Part shown: piece by piece, positions 25,401 to 34,824 of the stretch
How the letters are laid out: each line of letters begins with the position of its first letter
Position numbering within the stretch: position 1 is the first letter of the stretch
From: Pseudoflavonifractor sp. An184
Lineage (GTDB): Bacteria > Bacillota > Clostridia > Oscillospirales > Oscillospiraceae
Assembly: GCF_002160305.1 (NCBI RefSeq)
Contig: NZ_NFKI01000007.1
Location: 1 to 64,000 of the forward strand
Direction: 5' to 3'
DNA: 64,000 bases
Program-made: the position numbers and the translations under genes
Notes under the pieces: model-generated
Seen by the model: only the letters and a program-made list of their open reading frames with translations
Databases searched by the model: none
What the model was told of the DNA's origin: nothing

Positions 25401-28055
25401 GGCTATATCATCGACACACAGAGTCAGACGGTGCAGATTAAAGAGGGCAGAACTGTCACATTAACCTTTAAGAACCAGCCCAAGGGCGAGCTGATCATCC
25501 AGAAACGGGACAGCGCCACAAAGCAGCCCCTCCCCGGTGCGGAGTTCAGAGTTACAACCGCCGCCGGCTGCGAGGTGGGCTTGGATGGGGTAATCGGTGA
25601 TTCCACCCTCACCCAGAACGGTATTTTTACGACCGACAGCAATGGAGAAATCCGCATCACCAACCTGGCCCCGGGCGCATACGTCATTTCTGAGATCCGC
25701 AGCCCGTCCGGCTATGTGATGGACGCCCCCTCCACCAATGTGGTCATTGGGGAGGGCGGTGACACCCAGACGGTGGTCATTACCAATTCCAAGGCCGGGT
25801 CCCTGGTCATCGACAAGCGGGATTCTTTGACAGGGGAGCCGTTGGAGGGAGTAACGTTCAAGGTCACTACTTCTACCGGCGAATTTGTCCCCGACGAGAA
25901 CGGCTACATTTCAAGTAATGGCCTCTACAAGACGGACAAGGACGGCAAGATCCAGATCGACGGGGTGGTGGGTACCCTGGTGGTGACGGAGGTGGAGACC
26001 ATCCCCGGCTACACCATCGACCCGGCCCATCAGACGCAGACCGTCCAGGTCAATCCCAACGACACACAGACGCTCTACTTTACCAATACCCCCTCGACGA
26101 CCCTCGTCATTGAGAAGTACATCGAAGGCACTACTACGCCTCTGGAGGGCGTTACCTTCCTGGTGACCGACAGCTCCGGCGCGGTGGTCGGTCCATCCAA
26201 CGGCGAATATATCACTGACGAGGCGGGCCGAATCGTGATCGACGATCTGGAGCCCGGTACCACTGTCACCGCCCGGGAGATCAAAACGCTGGAGGGCTAC
26301 GTCCTGGACGGCGCCCCGAAGTCGATTAAAATCAAGGCCGGCGAGGTGCAGATCCTCCGGTTTTACAACAGCAAGCAGGGCACTCTCGTCATCCGGAAAC
26401 TGGACTCCGAAACCCATGAGCCGCTGGCCGGGGTGGAGTTTGAACTGACCTATGCGGACGGGGGCTATGTGGACGACGCCAACGGGCACCTTTCCAGCAA
26501 GGGCCTCTACACGACCAATGAGAACGGTGAAATCAGGATCTCCGGCGTCACAGGCACCATCGTGGTCAAGGAGACAAAAACCATTGAGGGGTATACTATC
26601 GACCCGGCCAGCCAGAGCCAGACGGTAGTGGTCAACCCGGAAGATACCCAGACTTTGACCTTCTACAACCAGCCCATCGGCGGCGTGGAGATCCTGAAGG
26701 TTGATGCCAACCGAACCAGCAAGCGGATCCCGAACACGACCTTTGAAATCAGAAAGATCGACAATGAACTGATCGACACCGTCACGACGGATAAAAATGG
26801 CCGTGTGTTCTGCGCTCTTGAGAACGGCGCCTACTACGCCGTTGAGATCGAGGCAGGGGAGGGGTATCGCTTAGACGATACGCCGCATTATTTCGAGGTT
26901 GAAAACGGCAAGACCACCTCTATCCGCATTGAGAATGAGGCGTTCAGCGGTCTTCTCATCCATAAGGTTGATTCTACCACCGGAGAAGGGATCTATGGCG
27001 CGCATTTCTTGGTGTATGACAGCAGTAAAAACCCCATCGGCGAATACGTCAGCGATGACCGGGGCTATGTCTATGTTGAGGGACTCTCCAGCGGGCGCTA
27101 CTATGTCCGAGAGTTGGACAACGAAGGCTACCTGGTGGATGATGAGCTGAAGACCGTCTATATCCGGGACGGGGCTACCACCGAGATCGAGTGGGAGAAC
27201 ACGCCTATCACAGCCCAGATCCAGATCTGGAAGAAGTCCGCGGACGACAATGCCATCAACGGCTTCCCGGCCGGGACTCCGCTGGAAGGCGCGGTGTTTG
27301 AGATCTACAACAAAGCCAATGCCCTTGTGGATACCATCGAGAGCAACAGCAGGGGACTTGCGGTGTCTAAGCCGCTGCCTCTGGGCCGCTATATCGTGAA
27401 GGAAGTGTCCAGTCCCCAGTATTACTCCGTCAGCGAGGAAGAAGTGACAGTATATCTGGAGCATGAAGGCCAGATCGTTCAGATTGAGTTCCTCAACGAG
27501 AGCGTCTACACCAATGTGTCCATCGGCAAGAGCGGTTACACGGAAGTCGTGCCCGGCCAGGAGATTCGCTATACCTTTAAGGATATTGGGAACAACTCCA
27601 CCGTGCCGCTGGACAGCTTCTACTGGCGCGACACGCTGCCGACCGATGCCGTGCGGCTGGATAAGATCATCACCGGCACCTATTCGGCCCGGCTGAACTA
27701 CAAAGTCGTGTTCCAGACCAACCTCTCCAACACCCAGCGGGTGCTGGCCGACAATCTGAACACCTTGCAGAACTATACCCTGGACGCCTCCCCGGCGGCG
27801 CTTGGGCTGGCCTCCAACGAGTATGTGACCCAGGTCACCTTCCTGTTCGGCCGTGTCCCCGGCGGCTTCCGGCAGGTGGAGACTCCGTATATTTATTGTG
27901 ATGTCCTGTCCGACCTGCCCCACGAATACCGCTTTGCTAACAAATGCGATGTGGGCGGTATGTGGCGGAATCAGTGGATCCAGGCGACTGACCGGTGGGT
28001 GACCATCATCTACCGCGGCGGCCCGGTCCCGACCCTGCCCCGGACAGGCTACTAA
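22458..28055 (+). CDS. Giant thioester/Cna-B adhesin ending in LPRTG
   Basis: 1865 residues. Signal peptide 1-35. The N-terminal domain (about 40-215) has the thioester-domain pair Cys78 (GFCADHGGG) and Gln146 (WVQAVVW), able to bind host or cell surfaces covalently. I count 15 consecutive SpaA/Cna-B-type beta domains (about 230-1690), each opening with a K-x-D strand and ending with a conserved E. A C-terminal domain of about 180 residues follows. The protein stops directly after PTLPRTGY, with no hydrophobic segment or basic tail. It is probably the main mating-pair adhesin, processed by the sortase two genes upstream. A G-rich AAAGGAG site precedes the ATG. Confidence 0.92.
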   Translation: MEKLKQFPAAQKRLVCILLALICMLGLLPSTAFAAGPNTIVMEDCTHNGVYYESAALSTCWLHQMKFDYNGDTVMGFCADHGGGMGWSLEGHEWNNPREITDPTVKTMLAYFYAHSRGIFTDQARALGVDEVWSSDYTWTMNAWVQAVVWRYQENLFSDPVAACAEELLYVYNNLEHTNYTSIDDVVDGTTLRDRAQYILDLGAQGVWGDCKVYEYDYAGPGSAQHPAYDVQSIIIGDLTVTRERYQMTVKKVDATNPNLALPGARFLVQNANGTFSQEVVTGSDGTVTLTNLEASTYSVTELDPPDNYQIDNAGPQYVVLPSATGETTATVTFTDTPIRTGEGSIRKVDADDPTKGLAGAVIKIEGVDNEFVGTYITGAGGYLEDVPWDAMPIGSFVASEVTPPNGYTTSSDPDKVRQEFYWDGKHDVDLIFENDAKVKVQLIKLDDSDNPIEGAVFNVVKDAQVIATEATDADGSIIVPNVTEGMYAFFEVSVPAPYAKLQQPVIAHVDQATVDGGGTVTVTAVDQMLPTLTILKRDGQTGEVVPGAVFEVKGIHHGYHIDVTTGPDGTAALTGLPVDSYEVTEISVPDPYVVAAEPTQTIWLGPGDNRQLIFDNLKQPQLTIAKVDAADSTTPIPGTVFRIEAIDGDYQHDVTTGQDGTVTLRVQPGTYKITELSVPAPYYLPDKDADREQTITLNAGDDKEVTFKDHKAPELTIYKVDSITGAPVEGARFHVTYASNGEAADAPATIDYGEIVTDANGEIKLHEQGQRLYPGEFTIEEVEPAPGFQLKEPTRQTVILHGGESRTVTFENVPLNAIIVEKYDSVTGEALAGATFQLRFLGGTSGTGGTIIGQKVTGQNGTAIWTGLTAGTYILEEVDPADGYSIIQSSETVYLADSGEQSVITVRFQNIPDGILLVRKVCATNPSVTLPNAEFKVTYADGTLIGDSNGIFRTDENGEIRIEGLAPGKSVIVTEVSAPPGYIIDTQSQTVQIKEGRTVTLTFKNQPKGELIIQKRDSATKQPLPGAEFRVTTAAGCEVGLDGVIGDSTLTQNGIFTTDSNGEIRITNLAPGAYVISEIRSPSGYVMDAPSTNVVIGEGGDTQTVVITNSKAGSLVIDKRDSLTGEPLEGVTFKVTTSTGEFVPDENGYISSNGLYKTDKDGKIQIDGVVGTLVVTEVETIPGYTIDPAHQTQTVQVNPNDTQTLYFTNTPSTTLVIEKYIEGTTTPLEGVTFLVTDSSGAVVGPSNGEYITDEAGRIVIDDLEPGTTVTAREIKTLEGYVLDGAPKSIKIKAGEVQILRFYNSKQGTLVIRKLDSETHEPLAGVEFELTYADGGYVDDANGHLSSKGLYTTNENGEIRISGVTGTIVVKETKTIEGYTIDPASQSQTVVVNPEDTQTLTFYNQPIGGVEILKVDANRTSKRIPNTTFEIRKIDNELIDTVTTDKNGRVFCALENGAYYAVEIEAGEGYRLDDTPHYFEVENGKTTSIRIENEAFSGLLIHKVDSTTGEGIYGAHFLVYDSSKNPIGEYVSDDRGYVYVEGLSSGRYYVRELDNEGYLVDDELKTVYIRDGATTEIEWENTPITAQIQIWKKSADDNAINGFPAGTPLEGAVFEIYNKANALVDTIESNSRGLAVSKPLPLGRYIVKEVSSPQYYSVSEEEVTVYLEHEGQIVQIEFLNESVYTNVSIGKSGYTEVVPGQEIRYTFKDIGNNSTVPLDSFYWRDTLPTDAVRLDKIITGTYSARLNYKVVFQTNLSNTQRVLADNLNTLQNYTLDASPAALGLASNEYVTQVTFLFGRVPGGFRQVETPYIYCDVLSDLPHEYRFANKCDVGGMWRNQWIQATDRWVTIIYRGGPVPTLPRTGY

Positions 28056-28120
28056 GCACAACCGACCGATGATGGGGGCGGCCTCTGTGCCGCCCCCATC
28101 CATGTTGAGGAAACGAAACC

Positions 28121-30286
28121 ATGTTAGATTGGATCTTTGAGGGCATAGCGACCTGGGTGGCCAGCGTGATGACCCAGATCATGGATGCCATCTCCGGGGT
28201 GTTCATTGGGGCGCTGGGCACGGACATGACCGCGATGGAGGAGTACTTCCCATTCGCTGTCAGTGCCTACACCATCATCCAGTACGCGGCCTGGGCGCTG
28301 CTCTTTCTGGTGGCGGTCTGGCAGATCTTCCGCGCCTTCAGCGGCCCGCTGGCGGAGACGGAGAACCCTTTTGCCATTCTGGCGCGGGGCGCGATTTTCG
28401 GCTTTTTAATCGCCTATGCAAAACCCATCTTCAGCCTCGCCCTGGACATCGCGCGGGCGCCGTACACGGCGCTTATGGACTCCACGCTGGATCCCGGCGA
28501 TTTTACCTTCGCGGGGATCGAGCAGGCGCTCACCAATGGGCTGACCACCCTCGTCTCAGTATCCACGGTGGTCGGCCTGATCCTTTTGATTATCCTGATG
28601 ATCGCCCTGGCCTGGAACTACTTCAAATTGCTCCTGGAAACTGTGGAGCGATATGTACTCGTGGGCGTTCTCTGCTATACCTCGCCGCTTGCCTACGCCA
28701 TGGGCGCGTCTAAAGCCACCTCGCGGGTCTTCCAGAGCTGGTGCCGGATGGTCGGCTCCCAGCTGCTGCTCCTGGTGCTCAATGTGTGGTTCCTGCGCGC
28801 CTTCAACTCGTCGGTCGGCCAGTTCATTGCCAACGGCGGCGCGCTGACCAATGGCCAGGGCAATATCTTTCTATGGCTCTTCTGTGCCCTGGCGCTGCTG
28901 AAGATCGCCCAGAAATGCGACAGCTATCTGGCGGCACTTGGCCTGTCTGTGGCCCAGACGGGCAGCAGTATGGGTATGGAGATGCTGATGGCTGCCCGGG
29001 TGCTGACCGGCTTCTCCAGAGGCGGAGGCGGGAATGCCGCTTCCGTATTCGGAGGGGGAGCGCGGGGCGGCGCCGGTGCTGCTGCTGCCGGAACGGCCGG
29101 CGGTGTCGCCGCCGGCGGGATCCTGTCCGGCTTCATGAACCGATACCGGCCCAACAGCTTTGTCCGCGATGCCGTGGTGGACGGCGGGAGCCGGATGGGC
29201 GCGGGCGGCGGCGTAGGCTTCGTGGGCAGGGCTTTCGGCGGCATGGCGGCCCGCAACGGTGCCACGCTGACGCCAAACTCCATATCCTCTGTGGCCACGC
29301 GGCCGCCCAACGTCTCCGGCACCATCGGCGGAGAGATCGCCGACCGCAGCATTCCGGGCTATATGCCCCAGCTGGCGGGGGGAGCCGCGGCCAATATGAC
29401 CTATTCCGGCACCCAGATCACCGGCGGGCACATCAGTACCACCGCCACCGCGCCGGATGGGCGGCAGGCCAAGGTAGACCTATACAGTACTGCCCAGCAT
29501 GAGGCGCCAAGCACGCCGCACACGGTGGTCACGGCCGCCGACGGGAGTCAGTGGTATCAGGTTGCCTCCGGAGAGGGCATGGGCGCCTTCTATGCCACGC
29601 CCGCCTTTACTGGCGATGTGTCCGAGGCGGCCCAGGTCGCCGAGGCATTCCCCAGCGCACCGGACGGCACCCTGCTGCGGCAGGTGGACGAAGGGACTCT
29701 GGAGGCCAGTTACCCGGATGGCGGGAACAGCCTTTGGTACAACAGCGCCTACTTCCAGGAGCCGGATGCGCCCCATGAGGTTATCCAGGGTGCGGACGGC
29801 CTGAGCTGGTACGCGATGACGCCGGCTGCCGCAGTCCCGGAGTTCGAGCCGGAGACACCGGCGCCTTCGGGTGGTGGTCTGAGCCCATCTGCCCAGTACA
29901 ACGCGGCGCTCTTTGGCCAGTTCATGCCTGGCTTCGACCAGCCGGTGGTGTCTGTGGACAGCTCCCGGTCCGCCGACGGTATTCTGGAGGTGCGCCACGA
30001 GGACGGCACCGGAACGGCTTTCTACGACCGGACCATGTATCAGGCGCCACGCGGCGACTACCATGTGTTTGAAGACAGCGGCGGCAGCCAGTGGTACGCC
30101 ATCCCCGGCACGCCCGCTGTGGAGCGCCGGCCCGTCTATGAGGACGGCAGGCCGGTCTATGATGGCGACAAGCTGCAGACGACGACGGTGGAAACTATGC
30201 GCTACAAATCAACGCCGTCCCGACACACGCAGCCCCAAAAGCGGCCTGTGACGGAGCGCAAGCCACCCAATCGGAAGAAACCCTGA
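28121..30286 (+). CDS. VirB6/TrbL-like channel protein with repetitive tail
   Basis: 721 residues. The first 300 hold about seven membrane segments (from AYTIIQYAAWALLFLVAVW to NIFLWLFCALALLKIAQ), the layout of the VirB6/TrbL inner-membrane channel subunit. A Gly/Ala-rich hinge (about 300-345) leads to a soluble tail with three related units, each containing a W-Y pair (SQWYQV, LSWYAM, SQWYAI), and a basic C-terminus (TQPQKRPVTERKPPNRKKP). It starts 65 bases after the adhesin and is in the same operon as PrgI, VirB4 and the hydrolase. Confidence 0.85.
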   Translation: MLDWIFEGIATWVASVMTQIMDAISGVFIGALGTDMTAMEEYFPFAVSAYTIIQYAAWALLFLVAVWQIFRAFSGPLAETENPFAILARGAIFGFLIAYAKPIFSLALDIARAPYTALMDSTLDPGDFTFAGIEQALTNGLTTLVSVSTVVGLILLIILMIALAWNYFKLLLETVERYVLVGVLCYTSPLAYAMGASKATSRVFQSWCRMVGSQLLLLVLNVWFLRAFNSSVGQFIANGGALTNGQGNIFLWLFCALALLKIAQKCDSYLAALGLSVAQTGSSMGMEMLMAARVLTGFSRGGGGNAASVFGGGARGGAGAAAAGTAGGVAAGGILSGFMNRYRPNSFVRDAVVDGGSRMGAGGGVGFVGRAFGGMAARNGATLTPNSISSVATRPPNVSGTIGGEIADRSIPGYMPQLAGGAAANMTYSGTQITGGHISTTATAPDGRQAKVDLYSTAQHEAPSTPHTVVTAADGSQWYQVASGEGMGAFYATPAFTGDVSEAAQVAEAFPSAPDGTLLRQVDEGTLEASYPDGGNSLWYNSAYFQEPDAPHEVIQGADGLSWYAMTPAAAVPEFEPETPAPSGGGLSPSAQYNAALFGQFMPGFDQPVVSVDSSRSADGILEVRHEDGTGTAFYDRTMYQAPRGDYHVFEDSGGSQWYAIPGTPAVERRPVYEDGRPVYDGDKLQTTTVETMRYKSTPSRHTQPQKRPVTERKPPNRKKP

Positions 30287-30355
30287 TCTGCGGGCAGACG
30301 CATCCATCCTCGGGCGTGTCCGCCCGCCTCTTTTACCAGAAGCGAGGTGATCCCC

Positions 30356-31900
30356 TTGTCTGAAGAACAGCGCTTCGGCGATGGACAGGACAACTACCTG
30401 CAAGGCATGCGGCAGGCCGCCGAGGCGGCGCGGCAGTTTGGCTCCGCCGCCGGCGGCGCCGGCGCCGCTGGAGCTGCAGGCTCCGCTGCGGGTGAGGCCG
30501 CGGCCAATGCGGCCGCAGCGACGGTGAAGGCAGGAGTAGAGGCTGGCAAAGCGGTGTCAGGAATTGCGGCGGGCACCGCAGTCGGCGGCCCTTGGGGCGC
30601 CGTTCTGTCCGCCGCCTGGTCGCTCCGGCACACTCTGTTCAAGATCCTCATTTTTATCTGCCTGTTCCTTCTCTTCATTATCATCGCGGTGGTGTCCCTG
30701 CCCTCCATCGTGTTCAACAACATTTTCCACACAGATCCATCCACCGTCGATCCCAACGGGCCGACGGAGGTGTCCGCAAACTTCGATGACCTGTCCGCCG
30801 TGGTGTCAGACTGTATCCAGGCCGGCTATGACGCCGCCCTGGCCAGGGTAGATCAAATCATCGCGGACGGCGGCTATGACTATGAGCTTTCCATGGAGGC
30901 GCTGGTCAACAACGCCCTCGTATCCGCGGACTACGACACCTGCTACGCCCTGGCGGCCTACTCCGCGTCCATGGGCCAGCGCGGCACCACAAAGGCGGAT
31001 CTGCAGAGCAAACTCAATGCGGTGGCCGATCAGATGTATCGCGTGACCTATGAGGTAAAGGAGGCGCAGGTCCCGGCAGAGAGCGGGGAAGATACAGATG
31101 AGGCGGGGGAGGGCAGTGATTCGGAATCGGAAGAGGAGCCGGAAATGGAGACGGTGGAATATGTCGTCTGCACCATCCATCCCTTCGACCAGTCCGTGAT
31201 CCTGGATGCCTTCGGAGTGGATGTGGACGCCACCTATGACCAATTCAGCATCACCTATGGCGAGGCCATCCTCAATATGTCCAATGCCCTGAAGATGACC
31301 ATGTACGGAACCGCCAGCGACGGGAGCGTGCCGCCGATCAGTGATGCGGAACTGAACCTGTTCCTGGCCAGCCTGGACTGCAGCGGCAAACGGAAGGAGC
31401 TGATGCGCTGCGCCCTGTCCCTGGTGGGCCGTGTTCCTTATTTCTGGGGTGGGAAAAGCGCCCCCGGCTGGAACAGCGAGTGGAACACGCCAAAGCTGGT
31501 GACTTCCGCCGGCTCCAGCAGCACAGGAACGATCCGCCCCTACGGGCTGGACTGCTCGGGGTTCACGGAATGGGTCTATCAGACGGCGCTTGGCGTCACC
31601 CTCTACGACGGGACATGGAACCAGTGGGATGCCACCCACGCCATCACCGAGGAGGAACTGCTGCCCGGCGACCTGGGCTTTATGGCGGTGCCCGGCACCG
31701 TCCCGGTCAATCATGTCCTGCTCTATGCGGGCGAGGACGTCGACGGAAATAAGCTCTGGGTCCACTGCGCCAGCGGAACAGGGGTGGTCCTCAACTCACC
31801 CGATTATGTGACCCAGTACCGCCGCAGGAACGACGTTGACCTTGAGGGCGACCTTGTCCCGGCGGCGCTTGATGTGGAGGAGGCCGGCGCAAGTGGATGA
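30356..31900 (+). CDS. NlpC/P60 peptidoglycan hydrolase of the transfer apparatus
   Basis: 514 residues from TTG six bases after GAGGTG. An Ala/Gly-rich cytoplasmic region (1-90) and one membrane helix (about 95-120) place the rest outside. An acidic spacer lies near 240-260. The C-terminal NlpC/P60 domain has catalytic Cys in GLDCSGF (near 397) and His in VNHVLLYAG (near 452). Such enzymes (VirB1-like role, as in CwlT/Orf14) open the wall for the channel; they usually cut the D-Glu to diamino-acid bond. Its stop overlaps the PrgI start. Confidence 0.88.
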   Translation: MSEEQRFGDGQDNYLQGMRQAAEAARQFGSAAGGAGAAGAAGSAAGEAAANAAAATVKAGVEAGKAVSGIAAGTAVGGPWGAVLSAAWSLRHTLFKILIFICLFLLFIIIAVVSLPSIVFNNIFHTDPSTVDPNGPTEVSANFDDLSAVVSDCIQAGYDAALARVDQIIADGGYDYELSMEALVNNALVSADYDTCYALAAYSASMGQRGTTKADLQSKLNAVADQMYRVTYEVKEAQVPAESGEDTDEAGEGSDSESEEEPEMETVEYVVCTIHPFDQSVILDAFGVDVDATYDQFSITYGEAILNMSNALKMTMYGTASDGSVPPISDAELNLFLASLDCSGKRKELMRCALSLVGRVPYFWGGKSAPGWNSEWNTPKLVTSAGSSSTGTIRPYGLDCSGFTEWVYQTALGVTLYDGTWNQWDATHAITEEELLPGDLGFMAVPGTVPVNHVLLYAGEDVDGNKLWVHCASGTGVVLNSPDYVTQYRRRNDVDLEGDLVPAALDVEEAGASG

Positions 31901-32342
31901 CCGAGAGTTCAGCAATGTCTATACGATCCCGCCCAACTACACCGATTCCGGGAAGCTGTTGGGCGGTATGCTGGAGACCCGCAACACGATAGAGGCTGTG
32001 TTTTTGCTTCTGCTTGTGGGCTACCCAGAACTGATGTGGATGCACCTGCCGGTCACAGCAAAGGTCGTGGTGATGACCATGACGCTGCTGCCGATGGGAG
32101 TATTCGCGCTCATGGGGATCGGCGGCGATTCCCTGCTCCAATTTGCCACACACATCGTTCTGTTCTGGATGCGGCGTCGCCAGCTCCATTACAGGAGGAT
32201 AGGTTATCACTATGGCACATCAGACACGCACAGGAAACACCCGGGGGCGAAAGGCTCCGCCTGGCCGGGGAAGGCAGGCCGAGCGCCTGGAGTTCGTCCA
32301 GGACTACATCCCGATCAAAGACCTGCGAAACGGCATCGTTGA
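31893..32342 (+). CDS. PrgI-family (VirB3-like) membrane protein
   Basis: 149 residues from GTG, preceded by GGAGGAGG and overlapping the hydrolase stop. The N-terminus VDDREFSNVYTIPPNYTDSG is typical of PrgI proteins. Two adjacent membrane helices follow (about 33-55 and 58-90). PrgI stands in for VirB3 and normally lies just before virB4, as here. The last 43 codons overlap the virB4 reading frame and look non-conserved, so the tail may be an extension of little importance. Confidence 0.85.
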   Translation: MDDREFSNVYTIPPNYTDSGKLLGGMLETRNTIEAVFLLLLVGYPELMWMHLPVTAKVVVMTMTLLPMGVFALMGIGGDSLLQFATHIVLFWMRRRQLHYRRIGYHYGTSDTHRKHPGAKGSAWPGKAGRAPGVRPGLHPDQRPAKRHR

Positions 32343-34824
32343 AACCACGGACGGCCGCTACCTGAAGATCCTGGAGATCGAGCCCATCAATTTCCTGCTC
32401 CGCTCCAATGAGGAGCAGTGGGGCATCATCTCCACCTTTGCCAGCTGGCTCAAGATTTCGCCCATGCGCCTGCAGTTCAAATCCGTCACCCGCAAGGCCG
32501 ACTCAGACCGCTATGTGGCCGGCCTGGAGGCGGACATTGAAAAGGAAGATGTTCCCGCCTGCCGGGAACTGGGCGAGGGCACCATCCGTTTCATCCAGGA
32601 GGAGGGGAGCCGGGAGGCCCTGACCCGCCGGTTTTTCCTGATCTTTCAGTATGAGGCGGTGCGCCGGCAGTCAGACACCGACTACGGGGAGGTCTACGCC
32701 GCCCTTCAGACGGTGACCCAGAACGCCAGGACCTACTTCGCCCAGTGCGGCAACAGTATCGTGCAGCCCAAGGATGAAGACGCCTTTGTGGCGGAGATCC
32801 TCTATATGTACTTCAACCGCCGCTCCTGCGTGGAAGACCCCTTTCAGAGCCGGCTCAACCGCGTGGTGGTGGATGCCATGACGACAAAGAAGCGGGTGGT
32901 AGGCGTGGATCCCGTGCCAAAGATCCGGGCCGTCAATTTCGTGGCGCCCCGAGGCCTCGATCTGAGCCATCCGGGCTATATCGTCATGGACGGTATGTAC
33001 TACACCTACCTCTACATCCGCAAGAGCGGATTCCCGCAGCAGGTGCGGGGCGGCTGGATGTCCTCCCTGATCAATGCAGGCGAAGGCGTCGATGTGGATC
33101 TGCACCTGCGCCGGGAGATCCGCGGCAAGACCATTGACCGGGTGGCCCAGCGCATCCGGCTCAACCGCACCAAGCTGCGGGAGCTGCAGGACACATCCAC
33201 GGACTATGAGGAGCTTGCCGGCTCCATCCAGGCAGGCTACTACATCAAGCAGGGCCTGTCCAGCCGGAATGAGGACCTGTTCTATATGACGGTGCTCATT
33301 ACAGTGTCCGCCCCCACCCTCGACGAGCTCCAGTGGCGCAAGCAGCAGATGACCGACCTGATGAAGTCCATGGACATCCAGGTGGGGGACTGCCTGTTTC
33401 AGCAGGAGGCGGCGCTTCGCTCCACCATGCCGTTTCTCTACCTCGACCCCAGCCTGGAGCGCAAGTCCAAGCGCAACGTGCTCACGTCCGGGGCTGCATC
33501 CACCTATATGTTCACGAGCTTTGAGCTCTCGGACGACAACGGTATCCTGCTGGGCCTCAACCGGCACAACAACTCCCTGTGCATCGTTGACCCTTTCAAC
33601 ACCAAGGTCAATAAGAACGCCAATTTTACCATCTGCGGCACCTCTGGCGCCGGCAAGACCTTTACTATGCAAGTGATGGCATTACGATTAAGAATGCGCG
33701 GCGTCCAGTGTTACATCCTGGCGCCCCTCAAGGGCCATGAGTTCAAGCGAGCCTGCCATAAAATCGGCGGCACTTATATCAAACTGGCACCCGGCTCAAG
33801 CGCCTGCATCAACGTCATGGAGATCCGGCCCACCCTCACACCGGAGATGGAGCTGATCGACGAGCTGGATTACAGCGATATCGACTCCATGCTGGCGAAA
33901 AAGATCCAGCAGCTAATGATCTTCTTCTCCCTCCTGATTCCGGATATGTCCAATGAAGAGGAGCAGTTGCTGGACGAGGCGTTGGTAAAAACCTACGCCA
34001 ACTTCGGCATCACCCACGACAACAGTTCCATCTATGAGGATCCCGGCAGCGGAAAGGTCAAGACCATGCCCATTCTGGGCGACCTCTATGAAGTTCTCAA
34101 GGAGAGCCCGCTGACTGCCCGCCTTGCCACCATCGTCAGCCGGTTCGTCACCGGCAGCGCCCAGAGCTTTAACCGCCAATCGAACATCAATCTGAGTAAC
34201 CGCTATGTTGTCCTGGACATCTCCGAGCTGAAGGGCAAGATGCTCCCCGTTGGCATGATGATCGCGCTGGACTATGTGTGGGACCAGGTGAAGGCCGACC
34301 GAACAAAGAAGAAGATGGTATTCATCGACGAGATCTGGAAACTGATTGGTGGCTCGGCAAACAGGCAGGCGGCGGAGTTTTGCCTGGAGGTTTTCAAAAT
34401 TATCCGAGGGTACGGCGGAGGTGCTGTTGCAGCGACACAGGACCTGTCCGATTTCTTTGGGCTGGAGGATGGCCGCTACGGGAGGTCCATCCTCAATAAC
34501 TCAAAGACGAAGATCATTCTGAACCTGGAGCCAGACGAGGCGGAATACGTCAAGGATGTCCTGAAGCTCACCCGCACCGAAATCCGCAGCATCACCCAGT
34601 TCGAGCGCGGCGAGGCCCTGATCTCCAGCAACAGCAACAAAGTGCCGGTCATCATCAAGGCGTCCAGGGAGGAGCAGCAGATGATCACCACTGACCGCGC
34701 CGAGCTGGAGGCCATGCTCAACGAGCTGAAGGCGGTGGCCAGTGTCGCGGAACAAGAGAATATCCAGTGTGAAGATTCAGGAGAGGGGGAAAGCCATGCC
34801 GGCAATTCAACTTTATCCACATAA
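32212..34824 (+). CDS. VirB4-like conjugation ATPase
   Basis: 870 residues, full length. Walker A is GTSGAGKTF near residue 480 and Walker B is MVFIDEIWKL near 702; the N-terminal half is the non-catalytic VirB4 domain, beginning IPIKDLRNGIVETTDGRYLKI in character. It is a hexameric ATPase at the inner face of the channel that powers assembly and substrate transfer. An AGGAGG site lies upstream of the ATG. Its 3' end overlaps the helicase start by 29 bases. Confidence 0.95.
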   Translation: MAHQTRTGNTRGRKAPPGRGRQAERLEFVQDYIPIKDLRNGIVETTDGRYLKILEIEPINFLLRSNEEQWGIISTFASWLKISPMRLQFKSVTRKADSDRYVAGLEADIEKEDVPACRELGEGTIRFIQEEGSREALTRRFFLIFQYEAVRRQSDTDYGEVYAALQTVTQNARTYFAQCGNSIVQPKDEDAFVAEILYMYFNRRSCVEDPFQSRLNRVVVDAMTTKKRVVGVDPVPKIRAVNFVAPRGLDLSHPGYIVMDGMYYTYLYIRKSGFPQQVRGGWMSSLINAGEGVDVDLHLRREIRGKTIDRVAQRIRLNRTKLRELQDTSTDYEELAGSIQAGYYIKQGLSSRNEDLFYMTVLITVSAPTLDELQWRKQQMTDLMKSMDIQVGDCLFQQEAALRSTMPFLYLDPSLERKSKRNVLTSGAASTYMFTSFELSDDNGILLGLNRHNNSLCIVDPFNTKVNKNANFTICGTSGAGKTFTMQVMALRLRMRGVQCYILAPLKGHEFKRACHKIGGTYIKLAPGSSACINVMEIRPTLTPEMELIDELDYSDIDSMLAKKIQQLMIFFSLLIPDMSNEEEQLLDEALVKTYANFGITHDNSSIYEDPGSGKVKTMPILGDLYEVLKESPLTARLATIVSRFVTGSAQSFNRQSNINLSNRYVVLDISELKGKMLPVGMMIALDYVWDQVKADRTKKKMVFIDEIWKLIGGSANRQAAEFCLEVFKIIRGYGGGAVAATQDLSDFFGLEDGRYGRSILNNSKTKIILNLEPDEAEYVKDVLKLTRTEIRSITQFERGEALISSNSNKVPVIIKASREEQQMITTDRAELEAMLNELKAVASVAEQENIQCEDSGEGESHAGNSTLST

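Noticed and set aside
23802..28103. Two 410-residue open frames on the minus strand opposite the adhesin gene
   Set aside because: They mirror the codon pattern of the GC-rich repeats, have no ribosome site or recognisable domain, and the plus-strand protein is clearly real.
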